Source: Sorghum bicolor
Taxonomy: Eukaryota > Streptophyta > Magnoliopsida > Poales > Poaceae
Assembly: GCF_000003195.3 (NCBI RefSeq)
Contig: NC_012879.2
Span: 34,525,505-34,589,504, forward strand
Reading direction: 5' to 3'
Length of the DNA stretch: 64,000 bases
A program made the position numbers and the translations under genes. The notes under the pieces are model-generated. The model saw only the letters and a list, made by a program, of their open reading frames with translations. It was not told the origin of the DNA and searched no databases. Position 1 is the first letter of the stretch, and every line of letters starts with the position of its first letter. Below are positions 9,438 to 19,224 of this stretch, one piece after another.

Positions 9438-10760
9438 ATGGATTTCACTCCTATTTATAAATTCTTTGCTCCAAAGGGCGAGTTATTAGAGCCACCACCA
9501 TCATCACATCCAATTCTTACAGATGGCTATGACCTCGGCCCTGATCTAATAGCCATGATTCAAGAGCAACCCTTCTCTGGGCAAGTAGATGAAGATCCAT
9601 ACACCCACCTTAGAGAATTCGAGCAGTTGTGCTCTTGCCGATCTATTTCCGGCATGACACAAGACACCCTTAAATGGAAATTATTTCCATTCTCCCTTTT
9701 GGGAAGTGCAAAAAAGTGGTATGCTCATTCTGTAGGAGGCATTAATGGAAGTTGGGATGACCTTCGGGGCAACTTTTGTCTCGCTTTCTTCCCACTTTTT
9801 CGAATCGCTGACCTTAGAATCGAAATTCTTACATTCAAACAAGGAGAGAAGGAAACTTTAGGAGCAGCTTGGGCTAGGTTCACAAGCCTTACCAATTCCG
9901 GTCCAAACCTTTCCCTGCCTGACCATGTACTATACTACCACTTTTATCGTGGTCTAAACAAGGAAGCTGCTCTTCACCTCGACATTGCTTCAGGAGGCTC
10001 ATTCACACACAAACTCACAGATGAGGGGAGAGCTATCCTAGAGAGAATCCTTGAAAATACCCCTTACACAGGCATTTATGATGAGTTTCCTGAAGAAGAT
10101 GAAGAAGTCGATCTTGATCCTAAACCAAAAGATGAGGAACTTGCAACCAAGTTACAAATTCCACCTGACCCACCTATTAATTTGGTTGTAGAGAAACCTC
10201 CTGATAAGGGAATGCAAAACCAACTAAAGGATGATGAACCACCACCTTTAGAGCATCCCTTTGAATTCGAGGAAGATCTTTTTGAAGATTATGGAAACAC
10301 CTCGAATTTTCCTATCCAAACACGACCTCTAGTAAGGACCACTCAATCTGTTCTAAGAGTAGAATCTGTTGACATAGAACACATCAAAAGCCTTTCGGCT
10401 ATTCTGAGTTATGAATGGCTAACAGAAGCAGAGCTGTCTCCTGAGGTAGCTCAAATCATCACTCCTTCAACCATTCTTCTGTGCCAAATTAGAAGGTCCC
10501 CTAGGAAGGTCCACTACAGTCCATATGTTGGGATAAATGTTATTTCCAAGGAGTTAGCTGACACTCTTTATCCCGACGAGTCCATAACCCCATCTCAAAA
10601 ACATTTACAAAGTCCATCTAGATTAATTCTAGAGAGCCATGGGGTATTAAGGGCAGTTCCTGTTAGAACCAAGGACTCTAGAATATGTCTAGATTTTCAC
10701 ATTTTTGACATACCGGAGATTCCTCTCTTGATTGGCAGACCAATCATGAAACTTCTATAG
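9438..10760 (+). pseudogene. Element B gag and protease-like region
   Basis: I take the start at ATG 9438 (MDFTPIYKFFAP) because the gag of element F starts with a similar MDNSNSIPIIKFFAP; the frame is open upstream to 9354. Gag core: YDLGPDLIAMIQEQPFSG, then LFPFSLLGSAKKWY and VLYYHFYRGLNKEAALHLD, as in Athila gag. An acidic linker (about 10080-10320) leads to a retropepsin-like segment (about 10490-10755) ending FDIPEIPLLIGRPI. The usual D-T/S-G is not seen; the position reads SPYVGINVIS. A TAG at 10758-10760 ends this piece, but the frame continues. Gag forms the particle; the protease would cut the polyprotein. Confidence 0.85.
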
Positions 10761-11714
10761 GAACAACCACAACGAGGTCATTTAGACTTCAAGGTTGGGA
10801 ATTCCACTATTGTTGTTTCTCTTGCTAGATCAATTAACACGATAGTGGAACCCAAACTTGACCCAGATCATATTGAGGAGGTCTTAATGGTGACTCAAGA
10901 GGAGATGACCCAACCATTCTTTAATCATGAACACTTTGTTCAAGAAGAAGAAGAGTTGGTAGAATCCGTTGAGCTAGACAAAAATGAACAACCTTCACCT
11001 CCTTCGATAGAGTTAAAACCTCTTCCTTCTGGCCTTAGATATGTCTTTTTGCACAACAACCCAAAAACTCCAGTAATTATCAGTGACAAGATTTTTGATT
11101 ATGAAACACAACAACTTGTCACTGTTCTTGAAAGGCATAGATCAGCATTTGGCTACTCTCTCGAAGATCTCACGGGCATTAGTCCCATTCTCTGTACTCA
11201 TCGTATCCCTATTGATCCCAATTCTACACCTTCAAGGGAACCACAACGGAGACTTAACAATGCTATGCGAGAAGTTGTTAAGAAAGAGGTCCTCAAACTC
11301 TATCGTGCTGGGATTATTTATCCTGTGCCACATAGTGAGTGGGTTAGCCCTATCCAAGTAGTGCCAAAGAAAGGAGGAATGACGGTTGTTAGGAATGAGA
11401 AAAATGAACTCATCCCTCAACGAATTGTCACTGGGTGGCGTATGTGTATTGACTATCGAAAACTCAATAAGGCTACAAAGAAAGATCATTTTCCGTTACC
11501 CTTCATTGTTGAAATGTTGGAACGGCTTGCAAACCACTCTTTCTTTTGCTTCCTTGATGGTTATTCTGGATATCACCAAATCCCAATCCACCCAGATGAC
11601 CAAGAAAAGACTACTTTTACATGCCCATATGGAACTTATGCATACCGACGAATGTCGTTCGGATTGTGCAATGCTCCAGCTTCTTTCCAACGGTGCATGA
11701 TGTCTATTTTCTAG
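10761..11714 (+). pseudogene. Element B reverse transcriptase, N-terminal part
   Basis: Same frame as gag. After a variable acidic region (about 10845-11030) the gypsy reverse transcriptase begins: HRIPIDPNSTPSREPQRRLN, EWVSPIQVVPKKGGMTVV, CIDYRKLNKATKKDHFPLPF, FLDGYSGYHQIPIHPDDQ and RRMSFGLCNAPASFQRCM, in the canonical order and without indels. A TAG at 11712-11714 follows MMSIF and separates this part from the catalytic FMDD motif. The inserted sequence between VPKKGG and CIDY is characteristic of Athila elements as I remember them. The enzyme copies element RNA into cDNA. Confidence 0.9.
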
Positions 11715-12734
11715 GACATGATTGAGAAGATCATGGAGGTTTTCATGGATGATTTTACCGTCTATGGCAAAACCTTTGATCATTGTTTAGAGAATTTAGA
11801 TAGAGTCTTGCAGCGATGTGAAGAAAAGCACTTAATCCTGAACTGGGAGAAATGCCATTTTATGGTTCAGGAAGGAATAGTGCTAGGACATAAAGTGTCC
11901 GAATGTGGTATAGAGGTGGACAAAGCAAAGATTGAAGTAATTGAAAAACTTCCACCTCCCACGAATGTGAAAGGAATCCGTAGCTTTTTGGGACATGCAG
12001 GGTTCTATAGACGCTTTATCAAGAATTTCTCTCAAATTGCTAGACCCCTAACTAGTCTCCTAGCTAAGGATGCACCTTTCATCTTTAGTGATGAGTGTTA
12101 TGAATCTTTTCAAACTCTTAAGAAAGCACTCATCTCAGCCCCGATTATCCAACCACCTGATTGGAATCTTCCTTTTGAGATCATGTGTGATGCTAGCGAT
12201 TTTGCGGATGGTGCCGTTTTAGGACAAACCAAGGATAAAATGCATTATGCCATATCCTACGCTAGCAAAACCTTATCTGGACCACAGCTCAATTACACTA
12301 CAACTGAAAAAGAGCTTTTAGCTGTTGTCTTTGCTATAGACAAGTTTAGATCTTACTTAGTGGGGGCGAAGATAATCATCTATTCAGACCATGCTGCTCT
12401 CAAGTACCTCCTCACTAAGAAAGATGCTAAGCCTCGTCTAATTCGATGGATTCTTCTACTCCAAGACTTTGACATAGAAATCCGAGATAGGAAGGGAGTT
12501 GAGAATTCTGTAGCCGACCACTTGTCTAGGCTTCAATATAAGGAAACATATGATGAGCTTCCCATAAATGACTACCTAAGGGATGACACCCTGCTTAAGA
12601 TAACACATGCAGATCCATGGTATGCAGACATCGTAAACTTTATAGTAAAAGGCTATGTCCCACCTGGTGCAAACAAAAGGAAGTTACTTCACGATAGTCG
12701 TTTCCACCTTTGGGATGAGCCATATCTTTTCTGA
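11715..12734 (+). pseudogene. Element B reverse transcriptase C-terminal part and RNase H
   Basis: Continues the frame with [18 protein letters not shown], which holds the catalytic Asp pair, then [20 protein letters not shown] and [18 protein letters not shown] (thumb/connection). RNase H follows: [18 protein letters not shown] (first Asp), [18 protein letters not shown] (Glu), [13 protein letters not shown] (Asp) and [10 protein letters not shown] (last Asp), so all four catalytic acidic residues are present. The piece ends at TGA 12732-12734 after WDEPYLF. There is no second RNase H, unlike element C. Confidence 0.9.
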
Positions 12735-13904
12735 GTCTGCGCTGATGGACTCTTAAGAAGCTGTGTTCCTATGGCTGAGGCTACTCAAATTATGGAAAGA
12801 TGCCATGCCTCGCCATATGGAGGACAGTATGGAGCATTTCGGACACATGCTAAAATTTGGCAAAGTGGTTTTTTCTGGCCAACGATGTATGAAGATACAA
12901 AGGACTTTGTCAGGAGATGCCACCGGTGTCAAAAACATGGGAATATTAACTCATGAAATGAAATGCCTCTCACAAATAATCTTCAAGTAGAACTTTTTGA
13001 TGTATGGGTCATTGATTTCATGGGGCCGTTCCCTATGTCCGGGAATTGCGAGTATATCTTAGTAGCTGTGGACTACGTGTCCAAATGGGTAGAAGCCCTA
13101 CCTTATCGATCAGCTGATTCAAAACATGCCAAGAGAATGTTCCATGAAGTAATCTTTCCTCGCTTTGGTATACCTCGGATAGTTATAAGCGATGGAGGTT
13201 CCCACTTCATTGACAAAATCTTCCGGAATTACCTAGCCAATCATGGAGTTCGACACAACGTCGCAACACCATACCATCCTCAGACTAGCGGTCAAGCCGA
13301 AACATCTAACAAACAAATCAAAAATATTTTACAAAAGACCGTAGATGAGATGGGTAAGGGGTGGAAGGACAAACTTCCTGATGCACTTTGGGCATATAGA
13401 ACTGCATTCAAAACACCCATAGGCATGTCACCTTATCAACTAGTATATGGAAAAACTTGTCATTTGCCTATGGAAGTAGAGTTTAAGGCTCATTGGGCAC
13501 TCAAGAAATGGAACATAGATCTCCACCTTGCTAGCGAGAATCGTCTGATGCAATTATCTGAGCTAGAAGAATGGAGAGAGAAAGCCTACCACAATTCAAG
13601 GATCTATAAAGAGAGAACAAAACGATGGCATGATAAGAGAATCAAGCACAAGGAGTTTAAGCCTGGAGATAAGGTTCTACTATTCAATTCAAGAGTTAAG
13701 CTCTTTGGGCATGGTAAGCTACGAAGTAAGTGGGATGGACCATACAAGGTTATTGACACTTCAACTCATGGAGCTATTACCATCCAAGATGACATAGGTA
13801 ACACTTTTAAGGTAAATGGTCAACGCTTGAAAATCTATCTCAAGCCACAAAACAACCTGGTAGAGGAACTTGATGTGATGGAGTTCATAGAATTCTCACA
13901 TTAA
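12735..13904 (+). pseudogene. Element B integrase
   Basis: Same frame. Zinc-binding H2C2: CHASPYGGQYGAFRTHAK with CHRCQKHG. A TGA at 12954-12956 follows NINS. Catalytic core: [14 protein letters not shown] (D), [14 protein letters not shown] (D) and [16 protein letters not shown] (E), giving an intact DDE triad; then [15 protein letters not shown] and a GPY/F-type module ([14 protein letters not shown]). The stop is at 13902-13904. No chromodomain, as expected for Athila. The enzyme makes the 5-bp staggered cut seen as the TSD. Two nonsense codons (12732, 12954) and those upstream prevent expression. Confidence 0.9.
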
Positions 13905-14048
13905 GCTCTCATAAGCTCTAGACAATTACCTAACCCTTAACATGTTCCACAAGTTTTGTTGTCTATTTGGGTTGTGCAGGATTTTGAGGCTTAAGAAGAG
14001 TGAGACCAACCATGCAGGCCACAAGAGTGAACGACTATGTCAACATCC

Positions 14049-14060
14049 AGCTTGGGGGAG
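14049..14060 (+). other. Internal PPT-like motif in element B
   Basis: AGCTTGGGGGAG, identical to the core of the PPT at 15161, but 1.1 kb upstream. Equivalent extra copies occur in F (39212-39223 and 41620-41631, minus) and G (59152-59163). It could prime a second plus strand; this is inference. Confidence 0.5.
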
Positions 14061-14607
14061 GCACCCCCACGTGTATCTAGATAAGTATTACTTTTCTTCC
14101 TTTGGTTTTATTTTCTATTATTTGGAAATAAATAAATAAATAAAAATGCATAACCATGAAACCAAACAAAGTTTTTCTTTTGAGTAATATACAATAGTTT
14201 TGTGTAATCCTAAGTTTTAAATAAAAATAAAAAAAAGTTTGATTCAAGTCTAGGTAATTGACAAATATGATATGAGAAGGTCTGAGTTACTATTTAACTT
14301 GTTCCAAGTTTTGCTAGAGTTCTGGAGATTTTATCTTTTGAAAATCTAAAAATTCATAAAAAAAAATATGAGACCATAATACCTAGAGTCTTATAAGGTA
14401 TAAATATTAAAACTGTGGGCACTTGCTTTGTTCAAGCCATTGTTAATTCTTGTAGTTTTGGTTGAGAGAATTATCATGCTCCCAAGATCAAGATCTTTTT
14501 GTTTTAAAAATATAAAAGATTCACTCTTCTGAAGTATTATTGCGTTAGAGGCATGGGACTATGCAAAATTTTGATTCGAAAAAAAAAGTGAGACGAGAGG
14601 TAAAAAT

Positions 14608-14705
14608 GGACAAGTGTCCGAAGTAGAATTAGGGGTACAAAGATACCCACCTGAGTGGAAAAAAATGGACATGTGTCCGATAGTAGAATTAGGGGTACTT
14701 GCTGC
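14608..14705 (+). repeat. Duplicated palindrome cluster in element B
   Basis: Two copies, about 60 bp apart, of [GGACAAGTGTCC or GGACATGTGTCC] followed by aattaggggtac. In the first copy GGGGTA pairs with TACCC (14644-14648). The cluster matches the one in A (949-1043), F and G, but lacks the GGGCAAGTGCCC member. Confidence 0.6.
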
Positions 14706-15160
14706 CCACTTGAAAAAAAATGAAGAGACTGAAAAAAAAGAAAAAAAAGAAAGAAAAAAAATGATAGCCCATGGTCCCTCTAATAAGCAATATGCCAGTA
14801 AGAGATGACAAACTTCTCAAAAAGGTCAAAGGTCTTGATCTAGGAGTATGACATTTCTCTCCCTTACTCCGAGCGTTGACATAGCAAAATGCAAAGTAAG
14901 TATGCTAAAACTTTTAAAGCTCTACTTATATATATCTTTCGAGAAGAAGGCAAATGCCTTGGTTTTATTTTGCAGACTTATAAAAAACTCTAGAGCAAAG
15001 GTAAGACAGAAGAACTTGAGACATAGTGCTTGACTTGATTGTTATGTTTTTCAATCACTTAAGACCTTAGTGATAACTTAAAAATCCTGTAGTAAGAGGC
15101 ATAAAAGTAACCCCTGTTTTCTTGCTAATTTTAGTTTCGCTCAGGGACGAGCAAAGGTTA

Positions 15161-15174
15161 AGCTTGGGGGAGCT
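15161..15174 (+). other. Polypurine tract of element B
   Basis: AGCTTGGGGGAGCT directly before the 3' LTR start TGTTGACGG. This is the plus-strand primer site, near-identical in A, F and G. Confidence 0.85.
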
Positions 15175-16452
15175 TGTTGACGGTCCTTAATGCTCACATT
15201 TAACCATCAACTAATCATGGAAAAGGATCCAAATGCAACCAACACCTAGGCTTAGGGCTTTATCTGACAGAATTCCACGAGTTTTGGTGTTTGTCTATTT
15301 CTGCAGGGGGTTATCCGGAAATATGAAAGAAAGGCCCACACGTCGGGTTTACATAGAGATATTAACGTGTCGCGCAATTTTCTATCATCTAGAAGACTCC
15401 AGAAGCCACGGGAACGAACGGGAAGGAAATCGGGCTCAGAGGCAGGGCGCCCGCCCAACTCTCCTGGGCACTCGCCCAGCTACAGTGCCCAATCAGGACA
15501 CGTTTCGCGGATTATGCTCCACCGACCTAAAGGATCAAGGAAAACCGTGCGATCAATGTCGGTTTGATCTGACGGCCCAGATTTACTTGAAGGGACTATA
15601 AAACCAGACCCTCTGGCCCCTAGAGATCATACCTCTTCTACAGAATCAAAGTTAGGGTTTCAATTCTTCATCCAAGTAGAGAGGATCCCTCTAGTTCTTC
15701 TAGTTCTACCTCTAGTTCATCTAGATCTAGTTCTAGTTCATCTAGTTCTAGTTCTAGTTCCTCTAGTTCTAGTTCTAGTTAGTTCTAGTTGTAATCTAGA
15801 AAATAGGGAGAGAGAAGAGGAGAGTGGAGGAGGAGCCGGATCTGTCGGATCTTCCTCAACATTGTACTTTTGCAGCAACTGGTTCGTTCTTCATCGTTCT
15901 CCAGATTCTTCAATTCATATTCCTGAGTTCTTTAATTACTTTTATTTACATTCAAGTTATTTATTGGATTCCCGCTTGCATCAAGTGCTCTAATCTTTGC
16001 AACATTAGAGTAGTAATTAATAGATTAGACGTGGTGTTTAGTCTTGCAATTACCTGGAATTGCACCCAATCCTGCGGATTGTTGTGGTAGCCTTAGGGTA
16101 GTGACAGCCCTAACGGTCGACGTATTCCACCTCGTTCGGATCGGTGTTTGTAGGACCGTAGTCAGACCTTCCTAGCCCCCTTCTCATCTCTTTCTGTGGT
16201 TAGTGCTCTGATGTCCCGAAATAAATAATCTTGAAGTAATTCTTGATTCTTAGATCGACTAGAGAACTCTCAGGAAACTTCCTCTCTTCCCATCAAAAAC
16301 AATTATATAGTTATCCTTGGGCGATCTTGATTCTTAATTAGTACACTCACGTTCCCTGTGGAAAATCGATACTCTGGAATACTCCCGGGTGAAGGCTACA
16401 TCGGTATCCATGCGCTTGCGGATTTTTCTATTTGCGTTTAAAATACCCAACA
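15175..16452 (+). mobile_element. 3' LTR of element B
   Basis: 1278 bp, the same length as the 5' LTR and with about 20 substitutions by hand count. TATA box at 15597-15603, TCTAGT-rich repeat at 15691-15790. It is followed by the second TSD copy ATGAG (16453-16457). A reading frame that starts in its last bases runs into element C reverse transcriptase, a fortuitous junction. Confidence 0.95.
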
Positions 16453-16457
16453 ATGAG
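16453..16457 (+). other. TSD of element B, right copy (ATGAG)
   Basis: Perfect match to 8037-8041. The element C reading continues straight after it. Confidence 0.95.
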
Positions 16458-17327
16458 TGGATTTCCAATGTTGTTCCTGTCTACAAGAGAAATGGAAAAC
16501 TTCACGTATGCATTGATTTTAGGAATCTTAACAAAGCTGCACCGATGGATGGTTATCCGATGGCAGTTGCCGATTTGTTGGTCGATGCTGCAGCCGGACA
16601 TCGGATTATTAGCTTTATGGATGGCAATGTAGGGTATAATCAAATATTCATGGCTGAAGAAGACATGCCCAAGACTGCTTTCAGATGTCCTGGCCATGTT
16701 GGTTTGTTTGAATGGATAGTTATGACTTTTGGTTTGAAAAATGATGGTGCTACCTATCAAAGGGCAATGAACTTTATTTTTCATGAATTCAACGGCATGT
16801 TAGTGGAGATTTATATCTATGATGTGGTAGTTATATCTAGAGATTTTATAAAGCATCTAGTCGATATATGAAAGATACTTGAATGCACTAGGAAGCATGG
16901 TTTGAAGATGAATCCTAACAAATGTGCATTCGGTGTATCGGCAGGACAGTTCTTGGGCTTCATGGTGCATCAGTGGGGGATTGAAATTAGTAGAAGATCC
17001 ATTGATGCAATCAACAAGGTAGTTGCTCCCACCAGTAAAACAGAACTTCAGTCCTTGATCGGCAAGATTAATTTTATCAGGAGGTTCATATCCAATCTGT
17101 CGGGTAAGATCAAATCTTTCAGTCCATTACCCAAATTAAAAGCTGATCAGGAGTTTGTGTGGGGGATGGAGCAACAGCTGGTCTTAGATGAAATTAAGAA
17201 TTATTTGATAAATCCTCCGGTACGGTTCCACCTCAGCATGGAAAACCCTTCAGATTATACTTGTCGACCGATGATACGGTTATCGGTTCAGGTCTCATTC
17301 AAGAATTTGAAGGGAAAGAACGTGTGA
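16458..17327 (+). pseudogene. Element C reverse transcriptase, main part
   Basis: Runs in one frame: NVVPVYKRNGKLHVCIDFRNLNKA, then DLLVDAAAGHRIISFMDG, QIFMAEEDMPKTAFRCPG, IVMTFGLKNDGATYQRAMN. The active-site block reads IYIYDVVVIS where Tat elements have VYIDDVVV, so the first catalytic Asp is Tyr. A TGA at 16869-16871 follows; the frame then continues with KMNPNKCAFGV, GQFLGFMVHQWGIEI and LQSLIGKINFIRRFISN to 17327. The missing Asp alone would abolish polymerisation. Confidence 0.85.
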
Positions 17328-18128
17328 CTTATTATTTATGTACAAGATTGGTGGACGCTTAGATAAGATATTCGGCTATTGAAACATTATGCCTATATTT
17401 GTACTTTTCTTGTATTAAGTTAAGGCATTATTTTTTATCGGCCGAATGTACTGTCATATGCAAGGATGATGTTGTCAAATACATATTGTTGGTGCCGATT
17501 TTGTGTAGTAGAATCGGTAAATGGATACTAGCATTGTCGGAGTTTGACTTACGTTATGAATCGGCCAAGGCAGTCAAGGGACAGATTATGGCCGATTTTG
17601 TTACCCAACATTGTAGTTCGGTGGGTTCTTTGGAAGTTGCTCCTTGGATGCTTTTCATTGATGGTATCGACATAGTGTTAATTTCTCCCCGAGGAAAGAA
17701 GTATGAATTTTCATTACCGATTGTTGCTACATCGACAAACAATCAGGCTGAGTACTAAGCTCTAGTGAAAGGATTAGAGTTATTGAGAGAAATCTTCGAC
17801 AAACAATCAGTTGGTTGGAGCTCATGAATGCCAAAGTGAAATTTTAATATCATATTACGAGAGGTGTTTGCAATTGTTGAAGAAATTTAAGGATTTCCGT
17901 CTAGAACATATTTCCTAATTACATAATGAAGAAGCTAATCGGTTGGCTCAACATGCTTCGGGATATCAGCCTATCCTAGAGGTGTTTTCATCGGCAATTG
18001 GTGCCGATGATTGGAGAACGGAAATCATTGATTACTTAAAAAACCCATGTAAGAAAGTTGAGAGACGCTTATATTTCAAGCCACCAAGTATGTACTCCTT
18101 GATGATGAGCTATATTATCGTACTGTAG
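17328..18128 (+). pseudogene. Element C RNase H and second (archaeal-type) RNase H
   Basis: After a shift near 17330-17400 the frame encodes the end of the first RNase H (KLRHYFLSAECTVICKDD, then IGKWILALSEFDLRY). Next come AVKGQIMADFVTQH and a second RNase H: APWMLFIDG...IVLISPRGKKYEFSLP, TNNQAEY, later EANRLAQHASGYQP. The dual RNase H with TNNQAEYEAL is diagnostic of the Tat lineage. The second domain is damaged: the loop after FIDG is shortened by about ten residues against the family pattern, a stop follows QAEY (17756-17758), and a 15-bp stretch (17732-17746) is repeated at 17796-17810. Confidence 0.8.
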
Positions 18129-19152
18129 ATGGAATTTTACTTAGATGTCTTGGTGATGATGAATCAAAAAGTTTGATGGGTGAAATTCATGAGGGGGTAT
18201 GTGGAGCGCACCAATCAACTTTTAAAATGAAATGGATGATTAGAAGAAATAGATATTATTGGCCGACTATCCTTGAAGAATGTTTCAAATATTTCAACGG
18301 TTGTCAAGGATGTCAAAAGTTTGGCAATATTAAAAGAGCACCCACATTGGCTATGAATCCTATTATCAAACCTTGGTCGTTCCGAGGATGGGCTATTGAT
18401 CTCATTGGTCAGATTTATCCGCCATCAAGTAAAGGACATAATTTTATTCTTGTTGCTACTGATTATTTCACTAAATGGGCTGAAGCTATCCTATGAAAAA
18501 AGTGACATCGGCCAACATGATTGATTTTGTAAAGGAGCATATTGTTTACCGATTTGGTATTCCTCAACCGATTACTACCGATCAGGGTACTATGTTTACA
18601 TCTAGGGAGTTTGATGAATCTACAATTGGTATGGGGATAAAAATGTCGAATTCTCCTCCTTATTACGCTCAAGCTAATGGGCAGGCCAAAGCTTCTAACA
18701 TGGGGATCATTAAGCTCATCAAGCGAAAGATTGAAGAAAATCCTAAATGATGGCATACGGTATTAAATGAAGCCCTATGGTCGTATCGGATGGCGTGTCA
18801 TGGTGCGACTAAAGTGTCACCTTATCAGTTGGTATATGGGCACGACGTTGTATTCCCTTGGGAGGTCAAAGCTGGCTCTAGGTGGATATTCTCTCAGGAT
18901 CAATTAACTGCCGATGATTATAATACTCTGATGAAAGATGAATTGGAAGATTTGGCAGGGCATCGGTTGAAAGCTTTAGTTAACATTGAAGAGAATAAGA
19001 AGAGAGTAGCTAGATGGTATGGTAAAAGGGTGAAAGCTAAGGAGTTTACTGATGGAGAATTAGTTTGGAAATTAATTCTACTAATTGAGACTAAATATTT
19101 GAAATTTGGAAAATGGTCTCCTAATTGGGAAGGTCCCTATCAGATAAGTTGA
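18129..19152 (+). pseudogene. Element C integrase
   Basis: Zinc domain: GEIHEGVCGAHQ with CQGCQKFG (about 18177-18325). Catalytic core: GWAIDLIGQIYPPSSKG (D), a stop with frameshift near 18490-18498, then PITTDQGTMFTSREF (D) and YYAQANGQAKASNMGII, where the catalytic Glu of GQAEASN is Lys. A TGA at 18748-18750 follows; the remainder has [18 protein letters not shown] and WSPNWEGPYQIS (GPY/F module). Frame ends at 19150-19152, though family-like sequence goes on to about 19222. Inactive: frameshift, stops, and a lost catalytic residue. Confidence 0.85.
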
Positions 19153-19224
19153 TCTGCTCTTGGCAATGCATACATCCTAGAAACTCTCGAAGGAGTTGAA
19201 TTTCCAAAAGCGTTAAATGGAAAG

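Larger units (their letters stand above)
13905..15160 (+). other. Element B 3' noncoding region
   Basis: About 1.25 kb between pol and the PPT. I find no envelope-like gene with signal peptide or membrane segments. It contains an extra PPT-like AGCTTGGGGGAG (14049-14060), a duplicated palindrome cluster (14608-14705), an A-rich tract (14716-14760) and stretches shared with the A, F and G 3' regions, for example CGCTCAGGGACGAGCAA just before the PPT. Confidence 0.75.
8042..16452 (+). mobile_element. Element B: nearly complete Athila-type gypsy element
   Basis: 8411 bp with two 1278-bp LTRs (8042-9319 and 15175-16452), a tRNA-Asp-type PBS, one continuous gag-pol frame (9438-13904) broken by four stops, a long 3' noncoding region, a PPT and a perfect TSD (ATGAG). 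It is inserted in the reverse transcriptase of element C, same orientation. Reverse transcriptase, RNase H and integrase motifs are intact apart from the stops. My hand comparison of the LTRs finds about 20 differences, so it is fairly recent. Athila assignment rests on the tRNA-Asp PBS and remembered family sequence (KKDHFPLPF, LGHKVSE.GIEVD). There is no envelope-like gene. Confidence 0.93.
16458..19224 (+). mobile_element. Element C, right part (RT, RNase H, aRNH, integrase)
   Basis: Continuation of the Tat-lineage element after the B insertion, ending where the D1 LTR starts at 19225. Domain order RT, RNase H, second archaeal-type RNase H, integrase. The PPT and 3' LTR of C are not visible, so they should lie beyond D1, outside the window. 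Confidence 0.85.

Noticed and set aside
13905..15160. Envelope-like gene between integrase and 3' LTR of element B
   Set aside because: Athila elements can carry one, but here there are only frames of about 60 codons with no signal peptide or membrane-spanning segment.
16389..16457. Apparent start of a coding frame in the 3' LTR of B running into element C RT (also 55347-55411, D2 LTR into D1)
   Set aside because: The frames are open across insertion junctions by chance; the coding part belongs to the interrupted host element.
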